Below, piece by piece: positions 16,814-26,142 of a DNA stretch of 64,000 bases (the stretch's first letter is position 1; every line of letters starts with the position of its first letter). This DNA is from Leptospira wolffii serovar Khorat str. Khorat-H2 (GTDB lineage Bacteria > Spirochaetota > Leptospiria > Leptospirales > Leptospiraceae): contig NZ_AKWX02000020.1 of assembly GCF_000306115.2 (NCBI RefSeq), positions 1-64,000 of the forward strand, in the 5' to 3' direction. Below the pieces are notes generated by a model. That model saw only the letters and a program-made list of their open reading frames with translations. It was not told the origin of the DNA and made no database searches. The translations under genes and the position numbers were made by a program.

Positions 16814-18640
16814 TTGTCCTCTTCTCGCACAGACGCCCATAAGGTCTTCGCAGACCTCTATCGCAAGTCGCGTTCTCCCGAACACCAACAGCAGATAGAC
16901 GAAGTCATACAAAAATCCAACGACATCTTCATTCGTATCGACCTGATGAAGAAGGTCGATGAGGAATTCGAGCAAAAGAAAAGAGAAGATAGCAAAAAGC
17001 CGGAAGACGAAGACAAATCCTCCCGGCAGACCCCTTCTTCTTCAGCCGCCAAATCAGCTCCCAAACCGGTTAAGAAAACTACCGGAGATCCGGGTGCGGG
17101 ACTTGGATTCTTGGCCAACCTCTTCGGCGGAAATGCGAATATCTCCAAATTCGCAAAAGAGACCGGAACGGTAGAAGTCGGTTTCTTAGGTAGAAACTCC
17201 AAAATCGCGCCTTCGGTAGAAAGGCTATTCAAGGCCCTGAAGGAAGATCAGATCATCTCCACATTACAGGCCTTGCGTTTAGCGGAAAGCCAAGGCTGGA
17301 GGCACTGGAGACCTTTAGTATATAATGTTGTTCTAAACTTCAATAAGTTCTTCAATAATTTCATTTCGTTGGACTCCCTCTTCATCGACGAGATCTCGCC
17401 CGAAATTTTCCTGAACCGTTCCTTAAAAATGCAGATGTATTATGCCCGCCATCTTTCCAGAGAGGACGCGAGAGACATTATACTTTCTAACGTTCCCGAG
17501 CTGGTGAAAAAGGATGAAAAGCTTTCGATGAAGCTTCCTTCCATTATTTCGGGGCTCAACTACGGACTGAATCTGGAAAACGGCCGCCCTAAATTGACGG
17601 ACGCCATTCGAGCGTTTTACGTAGTCTCCAACAAAAAGGTGGTAAGCTGGGCCGAAATTCTGGACTCCCTGAACGTTCCGCCCATTAACGAGACCAAGTT
17701 CCAAGGATCTCCGGATATCACGAAAGAAGTCGAGACTACTCTCATCAAACTCGCCGACGATATCCTCACTCGGGTAAATAAGAAGGAAGAGCTTTACGGT
17801 CTTAGACAACGCTACTTCAAAATAGACGAGAATGGAAAGATCTCTTTCGATTTCTTAAACGGGGTCGTGGACGATTATTTCGTGCATCATATGCCGGAGA
17901 ATATGAACTCCTCCGCCTTCAAGGCCTCCTATAAAGGGATGCCCCATAAACTCATCTATATCCTAATGCGCGATTTCCAATCCTGCTATACTCCGATGTT
18001 GGAAGGAACGGTTAAGATCGGCACCAAGAACCACAATAGGGACGTATTGATGACCCAACCCGGTTTATTTAAATCGGAAATCGAAGAGATCAATAACCTT
18101 CTGCGCCAATTGGATGCGTTCAATAAAAAGTATCCGAGCTTCCAATATACTTTCGCCACCTTCAACCAAAACACTTCCGGCAGTAACGTAGAAGACCAAA
18201 TCACCATCAATCTTCTCCGATTATTATCGGAAGCGTCCGCCTTCATGGGCAAATTCGCCGAGAAGATAAATGTGATCGTGGAGAATCATCTCTTGGCCAA
18301 GGACTACGAAGCCAAGGGGCAATTGAACGAAAGAGTACTCGCTTCCAAGGAAAAAGTCATCGAAGAAGTGAAAGTACTACATAGATTCATTCCTTATTAC
18401 GATTCTACGATGGTCTCCGGAAACAGGCTGAATGGTAAGACTATGGAATATGTTTTCGTAGATATGGCCCAACTACTTTTCAACTACGCAGTCATCTACA
18501 AGGATAAATTCACGGTAAACAAGCTTACCGCTCATAGAAAAATCGACGTAGAACTACAAGCTCTAAAATCTGAATACGAACGCTTATCGGGCAAACCTTT
18601 CGATAGTCCTCAGCGTTCTTCATCCTCGGAGGAACAATGA
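16814..18640 (+). CDS. Large conserved cytoplasmic protein of unknown function
   Basis: This 608-residue soluble protein begins with TTG at 16814 (GAGGG about 9 bases upstream). Residues about 1-50 look helical ([21 protein letters not shown]), residues about 50-100 form a charged and Ser/Pro/Lys-rich linker ([20 protein letters not shown]), and the rest is a long alpha-helical domain without membrane segments or known catalytic motifs. It overlaps trpS by 4 bases (ATGA) and follows the LolA-like gene by 4 bases, so it is translated within the same operon. I recognise no family outside spirochaetes. The tight coupling argues for a housekeeping role, but none can be named. Confidence 0.8.
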   Translation: MSSSRTDAHKVFADLYRKSRSPEHQQQIDEVIQKSNDIFIRIDLMKKVDEEFEQKKREDSKKPEDEDKSSRQTPSSSAAKSAPKPVKKTTGDPGAGLGFLANLFGGNANISKFAKETGTVEVGFLGRNSKIAPSVERLFKALKEDQIISTLQALRLAESQGWRHWRPLVYNVVLNFNKFFNNFISLDSLFIDEISPEIFLNRSLKMQMYYARHLSREDARDIILSNVPELVKKDEKLSMKLPSIISGLNYGLNLENGRPKLTDAIRAFYVVSNKKVVSWAEILDSLNVPPINETKFQGSPDITKEVETTLIKLADDILTRVNKKEELYGLRQRYFKIDENGKISFDFLNGVVDDYFVHHMPENMNSSAFKASYKGMPHKLIYILMRDFQSCYTPMLEGTVKIGTKNHNRDVLMTQPGLFKSEIEEINNLLRQLDAFNKKYPSFQYTFATFNQNTSGSNVEDQITINLLRLLSEASAFMGKFAEKINVIVENHLLAKDYEAKGQLNERVLASKEKVIEEVKVLHRFIPYYDSTMVSGNRLNGKTMEYVFVDMAQLLFNYAVIYKDKFTVNKLTAHRKIDVELQALKSEYERLSGKPFDSPQRSSSSEEQ

Positions 18641-19614
18641 GGATATTGACCGGGGTTCAACCTTCTGGTAAATTGCATTTAGGAAATTACTTCTCGGTCA
18701 TTCGCAAGTTGGTCGCTTACCAAGATAAGACCGATCTATTCTGCTTCGTCGCCGACTTGCACGCACTAACCACTTTCACCTCGGCGAAGAACCAAACGGA
18801 GAACACTTACGACGCCGTTTGCGATTTTCTAGCGCTTGGAATCGATCCGGATAAATCCACGTTTTGGATCCAGTCCGAAGTTCCGGAAGTGACCGAGCTC
18901 ACCTGGTATTTGAGTATGTCGATCACGGTTCCGAAATTGGAGCTGGCGCATTCTTATAAGGATAAGGTGGCAAAAGGGATCACTCCTAGCGGTGGACTCT
19001 TCTTCTACCCCGTTCTCATGGCAGCGGATATTTTAGCTTTCGATAGCGATCGGGTTCCCGTCGGTAAGGACCAAAAACAGCATCTGGAATACGCTCGAGA
19101 TATAGCGGAAAAATTCAACGCACAGTACGGGGAGACCTTCAAACTACCCGATCCGGAAATCGACGAAGAAACCGCAATCGTCCCCGGAGTGGACGGGGCC
19201 AAGATGTCCAAATCCTACGGGAACACGATCAACTTCTTCGACGACGAAAAGAAACTCAAGAAATCCGTAATGGGAATCGTAACCGACTCCGCAGGAGTCG
19301 ACGAGGCCAAGGATTATGAAAAAAGCGTAATATATGCGATCCATTCCCTTTTTCTGGACACGGAAGGAAGAAAGGCTCTACAGAATAGATTCTCCACTCC
19401 CGGAACCGGATACGGAGATCTGAAAAAGGCCCTTTTGGAGAATATTCTGGATTATTTCGGACCTTACCGCAAAGAAAGAGAGAAGATTGCAGCCGATCCC
19501 ACCTACGTAAAAGCCGTAATGAAAAAGGGTTCCGATAAAGCCAGAAATACCGCTTCCGCAATCCTAGGAAAAGTCAGGGATAGAATGGGAATCGGAATCT
19601 CCAGACTCGGATAA
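18637..19614 (+). CDS. trpS: Tryptophan--tRNA ligase
   Basis: This 325-residue class Ic aminoacyl-tRNA synthetase charges tRNA-Trp. It opens with [21 protein letters not shown], which contains the HLGN form of the HIGH motif, and later carries AKMSKSYGN (the KMSKS loop, about residue 187). The segment [21 protein letters not shown] in the middle is a TrpS signature. Length is normal for the bacterial enzyme. The ATG overlaps the stop of the preceding gene (ATGA), implying coupled translation. Confidence 0.97.
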   Translation: MRILTGVQPSGKLHLGNYFSVIRKLVAYQDKTDLFCFVADLHALTTFTSAKNQTENTYDAVCDFLALGIDPDKSTFWIQSEVPEVTELTWYLSMSITVPKLELAHSYKDKVAKGITPSGGLFFYPVLMAADILAFDSDRVPVGKDQKQHLEYARDIAEKFNAQYGETFKLPDPEIDEETAIVPGVDGAKMSKSYGNTINFFDDEKKLKKSVMGIVTDSAGVDEAKDYEKSVIYAIHSLFLDTEGRKALQNRFSTPGTGYGDLKKALLENILDYFGPYRKEREKIAADPTYVKAVMKKGSDKARNTASAILGKVRDRMGIGISRLG

Positions 19615-19665
19615 TTCTCTTCTTTCTTAAAAAGGAACAAAAATTCCGTAATCGAAAAGCCTTCC

Positions 19666-19684
19666 TGGGGAAACGGATTCCCCA
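19666..19684 (+). promoter_or_regulatory. Hairpin at the comEC start codon
   Basis: TGGGGAA (19666-19672) and TTCCCCA (19678-19684) form a 7-base stem with a 5-base loop. The last paired base is the A of the comEC ATG, and the GGGG that could serve as ribosome site is in the 5' arm. No T-run follows, so a role in limiting comEC translation is more likely than termination. Confidence 0.45.
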
Positions 19685-21579
19685 TGGGAAAAATCCTAGA
19701 AGAAACCTACAGGGACTGGATCCCCTGCTCCCTTTTTTCCTTTTTCAATCTCGGACTACTCTTAGGGGTCTTTTTCGAGTCCTTCCTACCGGACGGCACT
19801 CTGTTATGGGTGTCATTGCATTCTATTTATATAATACTCTCCGGGTTTAGATTCCGCAGGAATCGAAAGCTTACTGCTCTTTCCTGGGGAACCGTTCTAT
19901 TCTTCTTTCTTGTTTGCGGTGGATACACTAAAAGAACCGCACCCTTCCTTTCCGAATCACAGAGCTGGAAAAAGGAGTTTTCCATACGAGTAGAAGGGCT
20001 GCTGCGGGAAGCGGAAATACGAGGACAGGCAAAAGAGATTTCCTTAGGGTTGGTCTTAGGAGACGCGAAGAATCTCAGCCGCGAATTCAAAGAAGACGCG
20101 AGAGAAGGAGGGATACTACATTTATTCGCCGCGTCCGGTTTGCATCTGGGCATCCTACTCGCTTGCCTTTTCTTTCTTTTTCAAAGGATTCCTTTCTTGG
20201 GATATTATATCCCGAGATTCCTCCCCGTAATATTCGGATTCTTATATTTGGCCGCACTCGGATTTCCGGTATCCTTAGCGAGAGCCTGGGTCTTTTCTTC
20301 TTGGCTTCTGGTCCAAACCGTCTTTTTCCGTAAATCCAGATCCTCGGATTTACTGATAGGCTCCGCGGGAATTTTATACCTCTGGGATCCGAGCCGGGCT
20401 TTCGGAGTCTCTTTCCTCCTCTCTTTCGGAGCTGTAACCTCCATTCTACTACTACTGCCTTGCTTGGAAGTATGCTTTCCGAAAGTTTCGGAGGAGAACG
20501 GTCTAAGGACGAAAATCCTTATTTTTCTAAAAGAGAATATCCTAGTTTCGACCTCCGCAGGGTTAGGGACTCTTCCTACGCTGGTGTTCTTTTTCGGTAC
20601 CTATAGCTTCGGATCCTTGGGACTCAATTTCATATTAGTGCCTCTCAGCGGTATATTACTTCCCTTACTTTATCTTTCCTTGGTATTACAGATATTCCTC
20701 CCCTTAAGCATTACGAAATTTTTATGGTTTATCGTTACTAAGATTCTGGAATTCCTGGAATTCACCACCGTATTCTGGGCGGATTCGGATTGGAGCCTTC
20801 CCAGATATTATAGAGGAAACGCGAAATCTTTCGCTCTCGCAATCTGGATTTTTCTGATCCTATTTCTCGTTCTCTGGAAATTATCCCGCAGAAACTCGGA
20901 GAATGTACGACCTTTGGATCTAAGCGGAAAAAACGTGTCGAAAAAGTTTCCGATGGACCTCATAAGCCATCATGCCTGGATCTTAGGCTTATTCATTTGC
21001 GTAGGACTTCATTTCCTTTTGGCATATTCTTCGGATTGGCAGAATAAGCCGCCTGTCTTCTTCGGGGACAAATTCAGTTTTATCGTCGAATCGGATCATT
21101 CGCTGAGTATCGTAGGTAAATGCAAGTACAGCGGTAAATTCTTATATAGATCCATCGGAAAGGACCCGGACTTATTTTGCGGGGGTAGGGATTCTATTCA
21201 TGAAATCTATATAGAGCATGAGACCTGTCTAGAATGGGTGCTTCGTTGCTTAGGAAAAAGAAAATCGATCTCCCTAAAATTCGGAGGAGGAAGACTTCCT
21301 AAGGATTGGGAGTCCCAAGGCTGGATGCAGGTCCCTAAACGTGCGGAATTCGGACTTCCGTTTCCGGAAAGAAAGATGATCCGATTCGAAGTCGGAAAGG
21401 ATTCTCTGACCGATTTACCGCGGAGAACGAAACAAGGAAACGGCCTAATTCTGTTGATATCCCGCTTCGGCAAAAAGGAGGATCCTTGGGAGTGGAACCT
21501 TTTACGAAAACGACTTGGAATCGGCCCCGGCTGGGAGTTTCTTGGAGGGGATGAGCTCCCCCGAATACCCGTTTTATAA
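19684..21579 (+). CDS. comEC: ComEC/Rec2-family competence membrane protein
   Basis: This 631-residue inner-membrane protein belongs to the family that forms the DNA-uptake channel. Key motif: LHLFAASGLHLGILLACLF (about 146-164), the conserved [AS]-SGLH-x-G segment of the Competence domain, preceded by the LGLVLGDAKNLS loop. Further membrane segments run to about residue 400 (GTLPTLVFFFGTYSFGSLG is typical). The last 200 residues are hydrophilic but lack the HxHxDH metallo-beta-lactamase motif that many ComEC proteins carry, so this is the form without an active nuclease-like domain. It overlaps rsmA by 29 bases. Natural competence in this lineage is not established. Confidence 0.88.
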   Translation: MGKILEETYRDWIPCSLFSFFNLGLLLGVFFESFLPDGTLLWVSLHSIYIILSGFRFRRNRKLTALSWGTVLFFFLVCGGYTKRTAPFLSESQSWKKEFSIRVEGLLREAEIRGQAKEISLGLVLGDAKNLSREFKEDAREGGILHLFAASGLHLGILLACLFFLFQRIPFLGYYIPRFLPVIFGFLYLAALGFPVSLARAWVFSSWLLVQTVFFRKSRSSDLLIGSAGILYLWDPSRAFGVSFLLSFGAVTSILLLLPCLEVCFPKVSEENGLRTKILIFLKENILVSTSAGLGTLPTLVFFFGTYSFGSLGLNFILVPLSGILLPLLYLSLVLQIFLPLSITKFLWFIVTKILEFLEFTTVFWADSDWSLPRYYRGNAKSFALAIWIFLILFLVLWKLSRRNSENVRPLDLSGKNVSKKFPMDLISHHAWILGLFICVGLHFLLAYSSDWQNKPPVFFGDKFSFIVESDHSLSIVGKCKYSGKFLYRSIGKDPDLFCGGRDSIHEIYIEHETCLEWVLRCLGKRKSISLKFGGGRLPKDWESQGWMQVPKRAEFGLPFPERKMIRFEVGKDSLTDLPRRTKQGNGLILLISRFGKKEDPWEWNLLRKRLGIGPGWEFLGGDELPRIPVL

Positions 21580-22432
21580 GCCGACTGCGATTCGGGAATT
21601 CCTAACGGAACGTTCTTCGGCCCCTCTTAAGAAATGGGGCCAGAATTTCCTCATCGACCCCAACGCCGTTCGTTCCTTATTCCAAAGCGCAAATCCGGAT
21701 TTATTAAAAAAATCGGATATACTATTGGAAATCGGCCCAGGATTGGGAGCCCTATCTCACGTTCTGGCCGCGCAGGGAAAAAAGCTGAAACTTTTCGAAA
21801 TAGATCCCGTATATTCCGCATGGTTGAAGGAATTCCTACCCGAGGCCGAAATCGTATCGGGAGACGCAAGAGAGACTCTTACCTCTTCCATTCGGGAGAA
21901 ATGTTTTTTATTCGGAAATCTTCCCTATTATATCACTTCCGAACTGATTCTTCTTTCTCTCGAAAAATTGGAAGGACTACTGGGTGCCGTCTTTCTGGTA
22001 CAAAAGGAATTCGCGCAAAGAATCACCAAGGAAATCTCCTCTTTATCCGTCTATGCGGGGGCGTACGGCGGTTTCCAAAATCGTAAAACGATTAAGGCAG
22101 GTTCTTTTTATCCCAGCCCCAACGTGGACTCGAGCGTGCTATCCTACGAGGCAAACCCTCGTTTCCTAGACAAAAGACATTTCCGAATCTTGGAAATGAT
22201 TTGTAGGATCCTTTTCTGGGGAAAAAGAAAGAAGATAGGCTCCTCTCTCAAAGAAGCCCCTCTCCTCTCCTTTTATCCCGAAGGATTACCCTTCGGTTTC
22301 GGCGAGGAATCGGTTCGTAACCTACTACGGGAATCCGTCGACTCCGCCGCTATTTCGTTGGACAAACGCCCGGAAGAACTGAAACCGGAGGATTTTTACA
22401 GAGCGGCAGAGAGTTTTCGATTTCCTTTATAG
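21551..22432 (+). CDS. rsmA: 16S rRNA (adenine1518/1519-N6) dimethyltransferase
   Basis: This enzyme (KsgA) dimethylates two adenosines in the 3' hairpin of 16S rRNA during small-subunit assembly. Visible: KKWGQNFLIDPNAV near the N-terminus, SAM motif ILLEIGPGLGALSHVL, acidic LFEIDP, and catalytic FGNLPYYITSELIL (NLPY motif IV). The C-terminal helical domain is normal, with SFYPSPNVDSSVLSY. About 293 residues from the ATG at 21551, chosen because GGAG lies just upstream; an in-frame TTG at 21515 would add 12 residues. A small GGGGA/TCCCC hairpin includes the start codon. It overlaps comEC in a different frame. Confidence 0.95.
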   Translation: MSSPEYPFYKPTAIREFLTERSSAPLKKWGQNFLIDPNAVRSLFQSANPDLLKKSDILLEIGPGLGALSHVLAAQGKKLKLFEIDPVYSAWLKEFLPEAEIVSGDARETLTSSIREKCFLFGNLPYYITSELILLSLEKLEGLLGAVFLVQKEFAQRITKEISSLSVYAGAYGGFQNRKTIKAGSFYPSPNVDSSVLSYEANPRFLDKRHFRILEMICRILFWGKRKKIGSSLKEAPLLSFYPEGLPFGFGEESVRNLLRESVDSAAISLDKRPEELKPEDFYRAAESFRFPL

Positions 22433-22433
22433 A

Positions 22434-23585
22434 TCAGCGATACCTTTCGTTTTCTCTTTGCTTCTGCATCCTTTTCTGTTCCTTATGAATGGATTTCCAT
22501 TTGGCTTTTTCGGCTCTGGATTCAATAGAATTCGAAACGGCAAGGTTCGCGCTCCTTTGCAATTCCCTTTTCAATTTCAGATAACTTTTGAATCGTTCCT
22601 CCGAAATCTTTCCCGAATCGATCGCCAATTTAACTCCGCAATCCGGTTCGGAAATATGAGAGCAATCCTGAAACCTACAATGCTTCGCAGCTTCGTAGAT
22701 TTCGGGAAACGTATCCTCTAATCCGGATCCGTCGGACCAGAGTTGTATCTCTCTCATCCCCGGAGTATCCAGTATCCAAGCCCCCGAACCCAAACGGAAC
22801 ATCCACCGATTACTCGTAGTATGCTTTCCTCTGGAATCCGATTCCCGGACGTCCTTCACGCTACGAACGTCTTCTCCGACCAATAGATTCAAGAGCGAGG
22901 ATTTTCCCGCCCCTGAGGATCCAATAAAGGCCGAAGTAGTTCCCTCTTTCCAATATTCGGATAGCTCTTTCATTCCGATTCCTTCATACACGGAAATAGA
23001 ATGTACTGAAACGCCGGGAGCGGATTCCCTTACCGTTCGAATCTTCTCCTCTAATTCGGATTTTCTCTCCGAATACAAATCCGCCTTAGTGAGTAGAATG
23101 ATCGGAGCCGCACCGCTTTCCCAGATTTGGACCAGAGTTCTTTCCAATCGCCTGGGTTGGAAATCGCCGTCCAATCCCTGGATGAGAAAGATACGATCCA
23201 TATTCGCACAAATGGGATCGGGAGTAAGGAGTTCTCCCTTGGATTTCCTAACGAGTAAGCTCCTTCTTTGCAAAAGAGAATGGATCAAAAACTGGTCCTT
23301 CTCCAATCGAGTTGCAATGACCCAATCTCCCGCAATAGGATAATCCAAAGCGGATTCCGCTCCGAATCGTAAAGCTCCGGTTAAAATTCCGGTTCCTTCT
23401 TCCGAAGGAAGTTGCAATCTGAATTCTTGACCCTGCTCGCCTATGACTCTTCCCGGCATGGGAGAATCTAGCCCCAAAGATTTGGAAATTTTTTCCAATT
23501 CGGATTCGCGATCTCCGTCCCAAACGGATCGATCCGATACTTGTCTTTCGTTCATTGATTTTGGCCCGCCCGAATATTCGGGCAT
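22434..23585 (-). CDS. rsgA: Ribosome small-subunit-dependent GTPase A
   Basis: RsgA is a late assembly factor of the 30S subunit. The circularly permuted GTPase order is visible: G4-like LLTKADLYSE precedes the P-loop FIGSSGAGKSSLLNLLVG, followed by KHTTSNRWMF (G2) and DTPGMREIQLW (G3). The zinc-binding tail CRFQDCSHISEPDCGV supplies Cys, Cys, His and Cys. The N-terminal OB-fold part is present. The 383-residue length includes either ATG 23585 or, 30 bases in, ATG 23555 (MNERQVSD); neither has a strong ribosome site. It converges with rsmA with 1 base between, a fitting neighbour since both act on the small subunit. Confidence 0.95.
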   Translation of the reverse strand: MPEYSGGPKSMNERQVSDRSVWDGDRESELEKISKSLGLDSPMPGRVIGEQGQEFRLQLPSEEGTGILTGALRFGAESALDYPIAGDWVIATRLEKDQFLIHSLLQRRSLLVRKSKGELLTPDPICANMDRIFLIQGLDGDFQPRRLERTLVQIWESGAAPIILLTKADLYSERKSELEEKIRTVRESAPGVSVHSISVYEGIGMKELSEYWKEGTTSAFIGSSGAGKSSLLNLLVGEDVRSVKDVRESDSRGKHTTSNRWMFRLGSGAWILDTPGMREIQLWSDGSGLEDTFPEIYEAAKHCRFQDCSHISEPDCGVKLAIDSGKISEERFKSYLKLKRELQRSANLAVSNSIESRAEKAKWKSIHKEQKRMQKQRENERYR

Positions 23586-23715
23586 ACGTAACTTAAGACC
23601 TCAAACGGTCCTGCCTCGAGGAGAGGCTCCAAAGAATTGGGTTACAAGGCGATTAGGCAATCATATGCGGCTTTCTTCCAATACTGAAAAAGGGAAAATT
23701 CCCTGTAAAGCCTTT

Positions 23716-25236
23716 TCAGGTTTGTCTTTGGAAAGACTTGTATTCTTGGATGACTTTCTTTCCGAACTCCAACCATTCTTCGTCTTTCTTGAATCCGAAA
23801 TATTGAAGTACTTCCCAATGGATTGCGGCAGGATCCGCTTTTCCTTCGTTGCAATCTATGATCCAATCGGATAAATAAACGGAAAATACGATATCCCTGG
23901 ATTCCTTCTTGGCCATAAGAGGTCTGTGATGGTATTCCGCTGCCACTCGTATCGAATCCGAAAAATTCCATTTCTCGCAGATCATTCCGCCCAAAGAGGT
24001 ATGAGTGATTCCTAAAGCTGCTTCCTCGAGTCCTAAAGTGGACGGAAGCAGTTTCTTGCCCGAAATATCGGTCAATTTTGCGATCGTATCCCCTTCCAAG
24101 GAAAGAAGAAGCACTAGACCGATATTATGCAGAAGAGCGGCGCAAACCAGATTGGTTAGAAAGGTCTTCTTCCATCCCATTCTTTCCCCAAGTCGACGAC
24201 AGATATATGCGGAAAGACTGGACATTTCCCAGATCTGCTCGAACTCCTTGTATCTTTCTTCCAGGATCTTCTTGGTTCCAAGACTGAGAAGAATATTATT
24301 TAATTCTGATAGACCGATCAGTTTAATCGCGTCGTCCAGAGTTTCTATCTTTCTGCCCTGAGCAAAGGAGGCGGAATTCGCCAATTTTAGGATATTGGTG
24401 GAAAGGGAAACATCCCTGGCCACCGACTCCGTGATTTGCTGGATAGAGGAATCCGGTTTATTGATCAGACTCATGATCTGATTCAGATTTTCCGGAAAAG
24501 TGGGAAGTTTATCTATCTCCGCAATAATCTCAACGGTTCTCTGGTAAGATGCGTTCCTATGCTTGAAGTCCAAGGGAATCTTAATATATGCCGAGGTGAC
24601 TCCGTCTTCCGCCCTGAGCTTATAACAATCTGCGTCTATCCCTTCGTTCTTAAGCATAAGGAGGGACATGGCCAGCCCCAAACCGGCGCCTTCGGAGTCG
24701 TCCGCATGGTCCGCGAATACCTCGCCTAAGTCGTTGTATTCACGACTCTTTCCTATCCGATTCTCCACCCTTTTTAATTCTTCGGCTATGATCGGAGCGT
24801 TATTCGACACTCTCATCAGAAAACTGGTACGATTGAAAGCCAAGGTGATCAGGCAGTGAAATTTAACCTTTTCCAGAAGAGCCGCGTATCTTTCCTTATC
24901 CTTGATCATTTCCTTTTTGAAATTCTCCATCCCCCGAGTGTAATCGTCGGGATTGGAGATATTCAGATTATTTTCCGCGAAGAAAATCCGCTTGGAATTG
25001 GCTTTTACCGCGTTCATCGCGCTTTCTCTCAAAATGGAGAACACGGATTCTTTCAGGGAGATGGCGTCCAGGTAGACCAGATATCGGTCGAGTAGAACGC
25101 TCATTAATTTGTCTACGTTCTTATTTAGGGTAGTAAAACGAATGTAGAGAGGATTTAGCTTTTCGATGCGTTCATTTACGTTCCGAACGCTTAGATAGTA
25201 TCCTTCCTTTTCGAAATGGTACCAATTTATATTCAT
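23716..25236 (-). CDS. HATPase-like and HDOD signalling protein
   Basis: This 506-residue soluble protein combines two signalling modules. Residues about 60-220 resemble a GHKL ATPase: LRESAMNAVKAN (N-box-like), VSNNAP at 143-148 in place of the usual DNGxG, and GAGLGLAMS at 183-191. Residues about 235-440 form an HDOD domain (TVEIIAEIDKLPTFPENLNQI, then DVSLSTNILKLANSASF and LLHNIGLVLLL). HDOD proteins act in signalling without the catalytic HD residues in most cases. No receiver or phosphoacceptor histidine is visible, so the ATPase half probably senses or binds nucleotide or a partner rather than acting as a kinase. The genes around it give no strong hint of the input. Confidence 0.85.
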   Translation of the reverse strand: MNINWYHFEKEGYYLSVRNVNERIEKLNPLYIRFTTLNKNVDKLMSVLLDRYLVYLDAISLKESVFSILRESAMNAVKANSKRIFFAENNLNISNPDDYTRGMENFKKEMIKDKERYAALLEKVKFHCLITLAFNRTSFLMRVSNNAPIIAEELKRVENRIGKSREYNDLGEVFADHADDSEGAGLGLAMSLLMLKNEGIDADCYKLRAEDGVTSAYIKIPLDFKHRNASYQRTVEIIAEIDKLPTFPENLNQIMSLINKPDSSIQQITESVARDVSLSTNILKLANSASFAQGRKIETLDDAIKLIGLSELNNILLSLGTKKILEERYKEFEQIWEMSSLSAYICRRLGERMGWKKTFLTNLVCAALLHNIGLVLLLSLEGDTIAKLTDISGKKLLPSTLGLEEAALGITHTSLGGMICEKWNFSDSIRVAAEYHHRPLMAKKESRDIVFSVYLSDWIIDCNEGKADPAAIHWEVLQYFGFKKDEEWLEFGKKVIQEYKSFQRQT

Positions 25237-25320
25237 TTTCGCTCGGCGGAAGGCCAGCTATATCCTACTCTTGAGGAGGTTTTGTCAACCCTAGATTGTC
25301 TCCCTCTCCGCCTAAGTCGT

Positions 25321-26142
25321 TTAAATCTCCCGACGGCGAGTCGTCCACCAAAGCCCGATTTTTAAAATACCGGCCCAAACGATCACTTGCAGAAAAGAAT
25401 ACGGTCCGTAGGACAGATAGCCTTCATTCTTTCCTTCGAATAGACCGCTTGAGTGGTGGTAAATCGTCCCTACCTGGGGCAGAATCCAATAGATCGCTTC
25501 GACGATCCATCTCTGGGTCTCGCTAACGGAGGGGCTCTTGTCTACAAGCCCCATATACACCACCTTGTCCAACATGGAGGTTACAAGCAATAGACCGAAA
25601 CAGAAAAGTATGGAAAGAGTCTGATTAGAAGATAACGTAATCTGGAAAGCGAGCAGCAGAAAGAATCCGTAAACAAGAAACATCGCGCCCTGATACAGTA
25701 GGAAGTCCCACGGAATTTCCAAAGCGAACCAACTCTGCACACCGAACACCGCTAGGACAAAGACCAACATGATCAGAAGCAACGCCACCGCTTTGCCGGC
25801 CAAATATACCGCCGGATCTAAGGGACGACTCAGCCAAAGAACCAAAACCTGAGAATCTATATCCTGTCTGAGAAGGTCGGAACCGATGATGATCAGAAAA
25901 ACGGTGACCCAAAGAGAAGTGATCGTAAAATAGAACGAGGCCGGAACACCCTGTGTGGACTCGCTCCCCACGGTCATGGAGCAGAATCTTTCTCCCATTA
26001 GAAAAACTAAGAGGAGAGAGAAAAGAAAATAGAGAGCCTTTCTCCGAGCCACCTGGACTAGAGTCAGACGGATGAGAGTGGGAAGCTGTTGAAAATACGT
26101 TTTGACGAAAAATACGAAGGAGTTTCCGGATGAGGGATTCAA
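25321..26142 (-). CDS. ABC transporter permease
   Basis: This 273-residue protein has about six membrane segments (ALYFLFSLLLVFLMG, YFTITSLWVTVFLIIIGSDLL, ALLLIMLVFVLAVFG, FLVYGFFLLLAFQI and others) and resembles ABC-2-type permeases that pair with a single ATPase. The DLLRQDIDSQVLVLWLSRPLD stretch after the second segment is typical of this class (export or gliding-type ABC-2). It starts with ATG overlapping the stop of the ATPase gene by 4 bases, so the two are produced together. Substrate unknown. Confidence 0.85.
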   Translation of the reverse strand: MNPSSGNSFVFFVKTYFQQLPTLIRLTLVQVARRKALYFLFSLLLVFLMGERFCSMTVGSESTQGVPASFYFTITSLWVTVFLIIIGSDLLRQDIDSQVLVLWLSRPLDPAVYLAGKAVALLLIMLVFVLAVFGVQSWFALEIPWDFLLYQGAMFLVYGFFLLLAFQITLSSNQTLSILFCFGLLLVTSMLDKVVYMGLVDKSPSVSETQRWIVEAIYWILPQVGTIYHHSSGLFEGKNEGYLSYGPYSFLQVIVWAGILKIGLWWTTRRREI

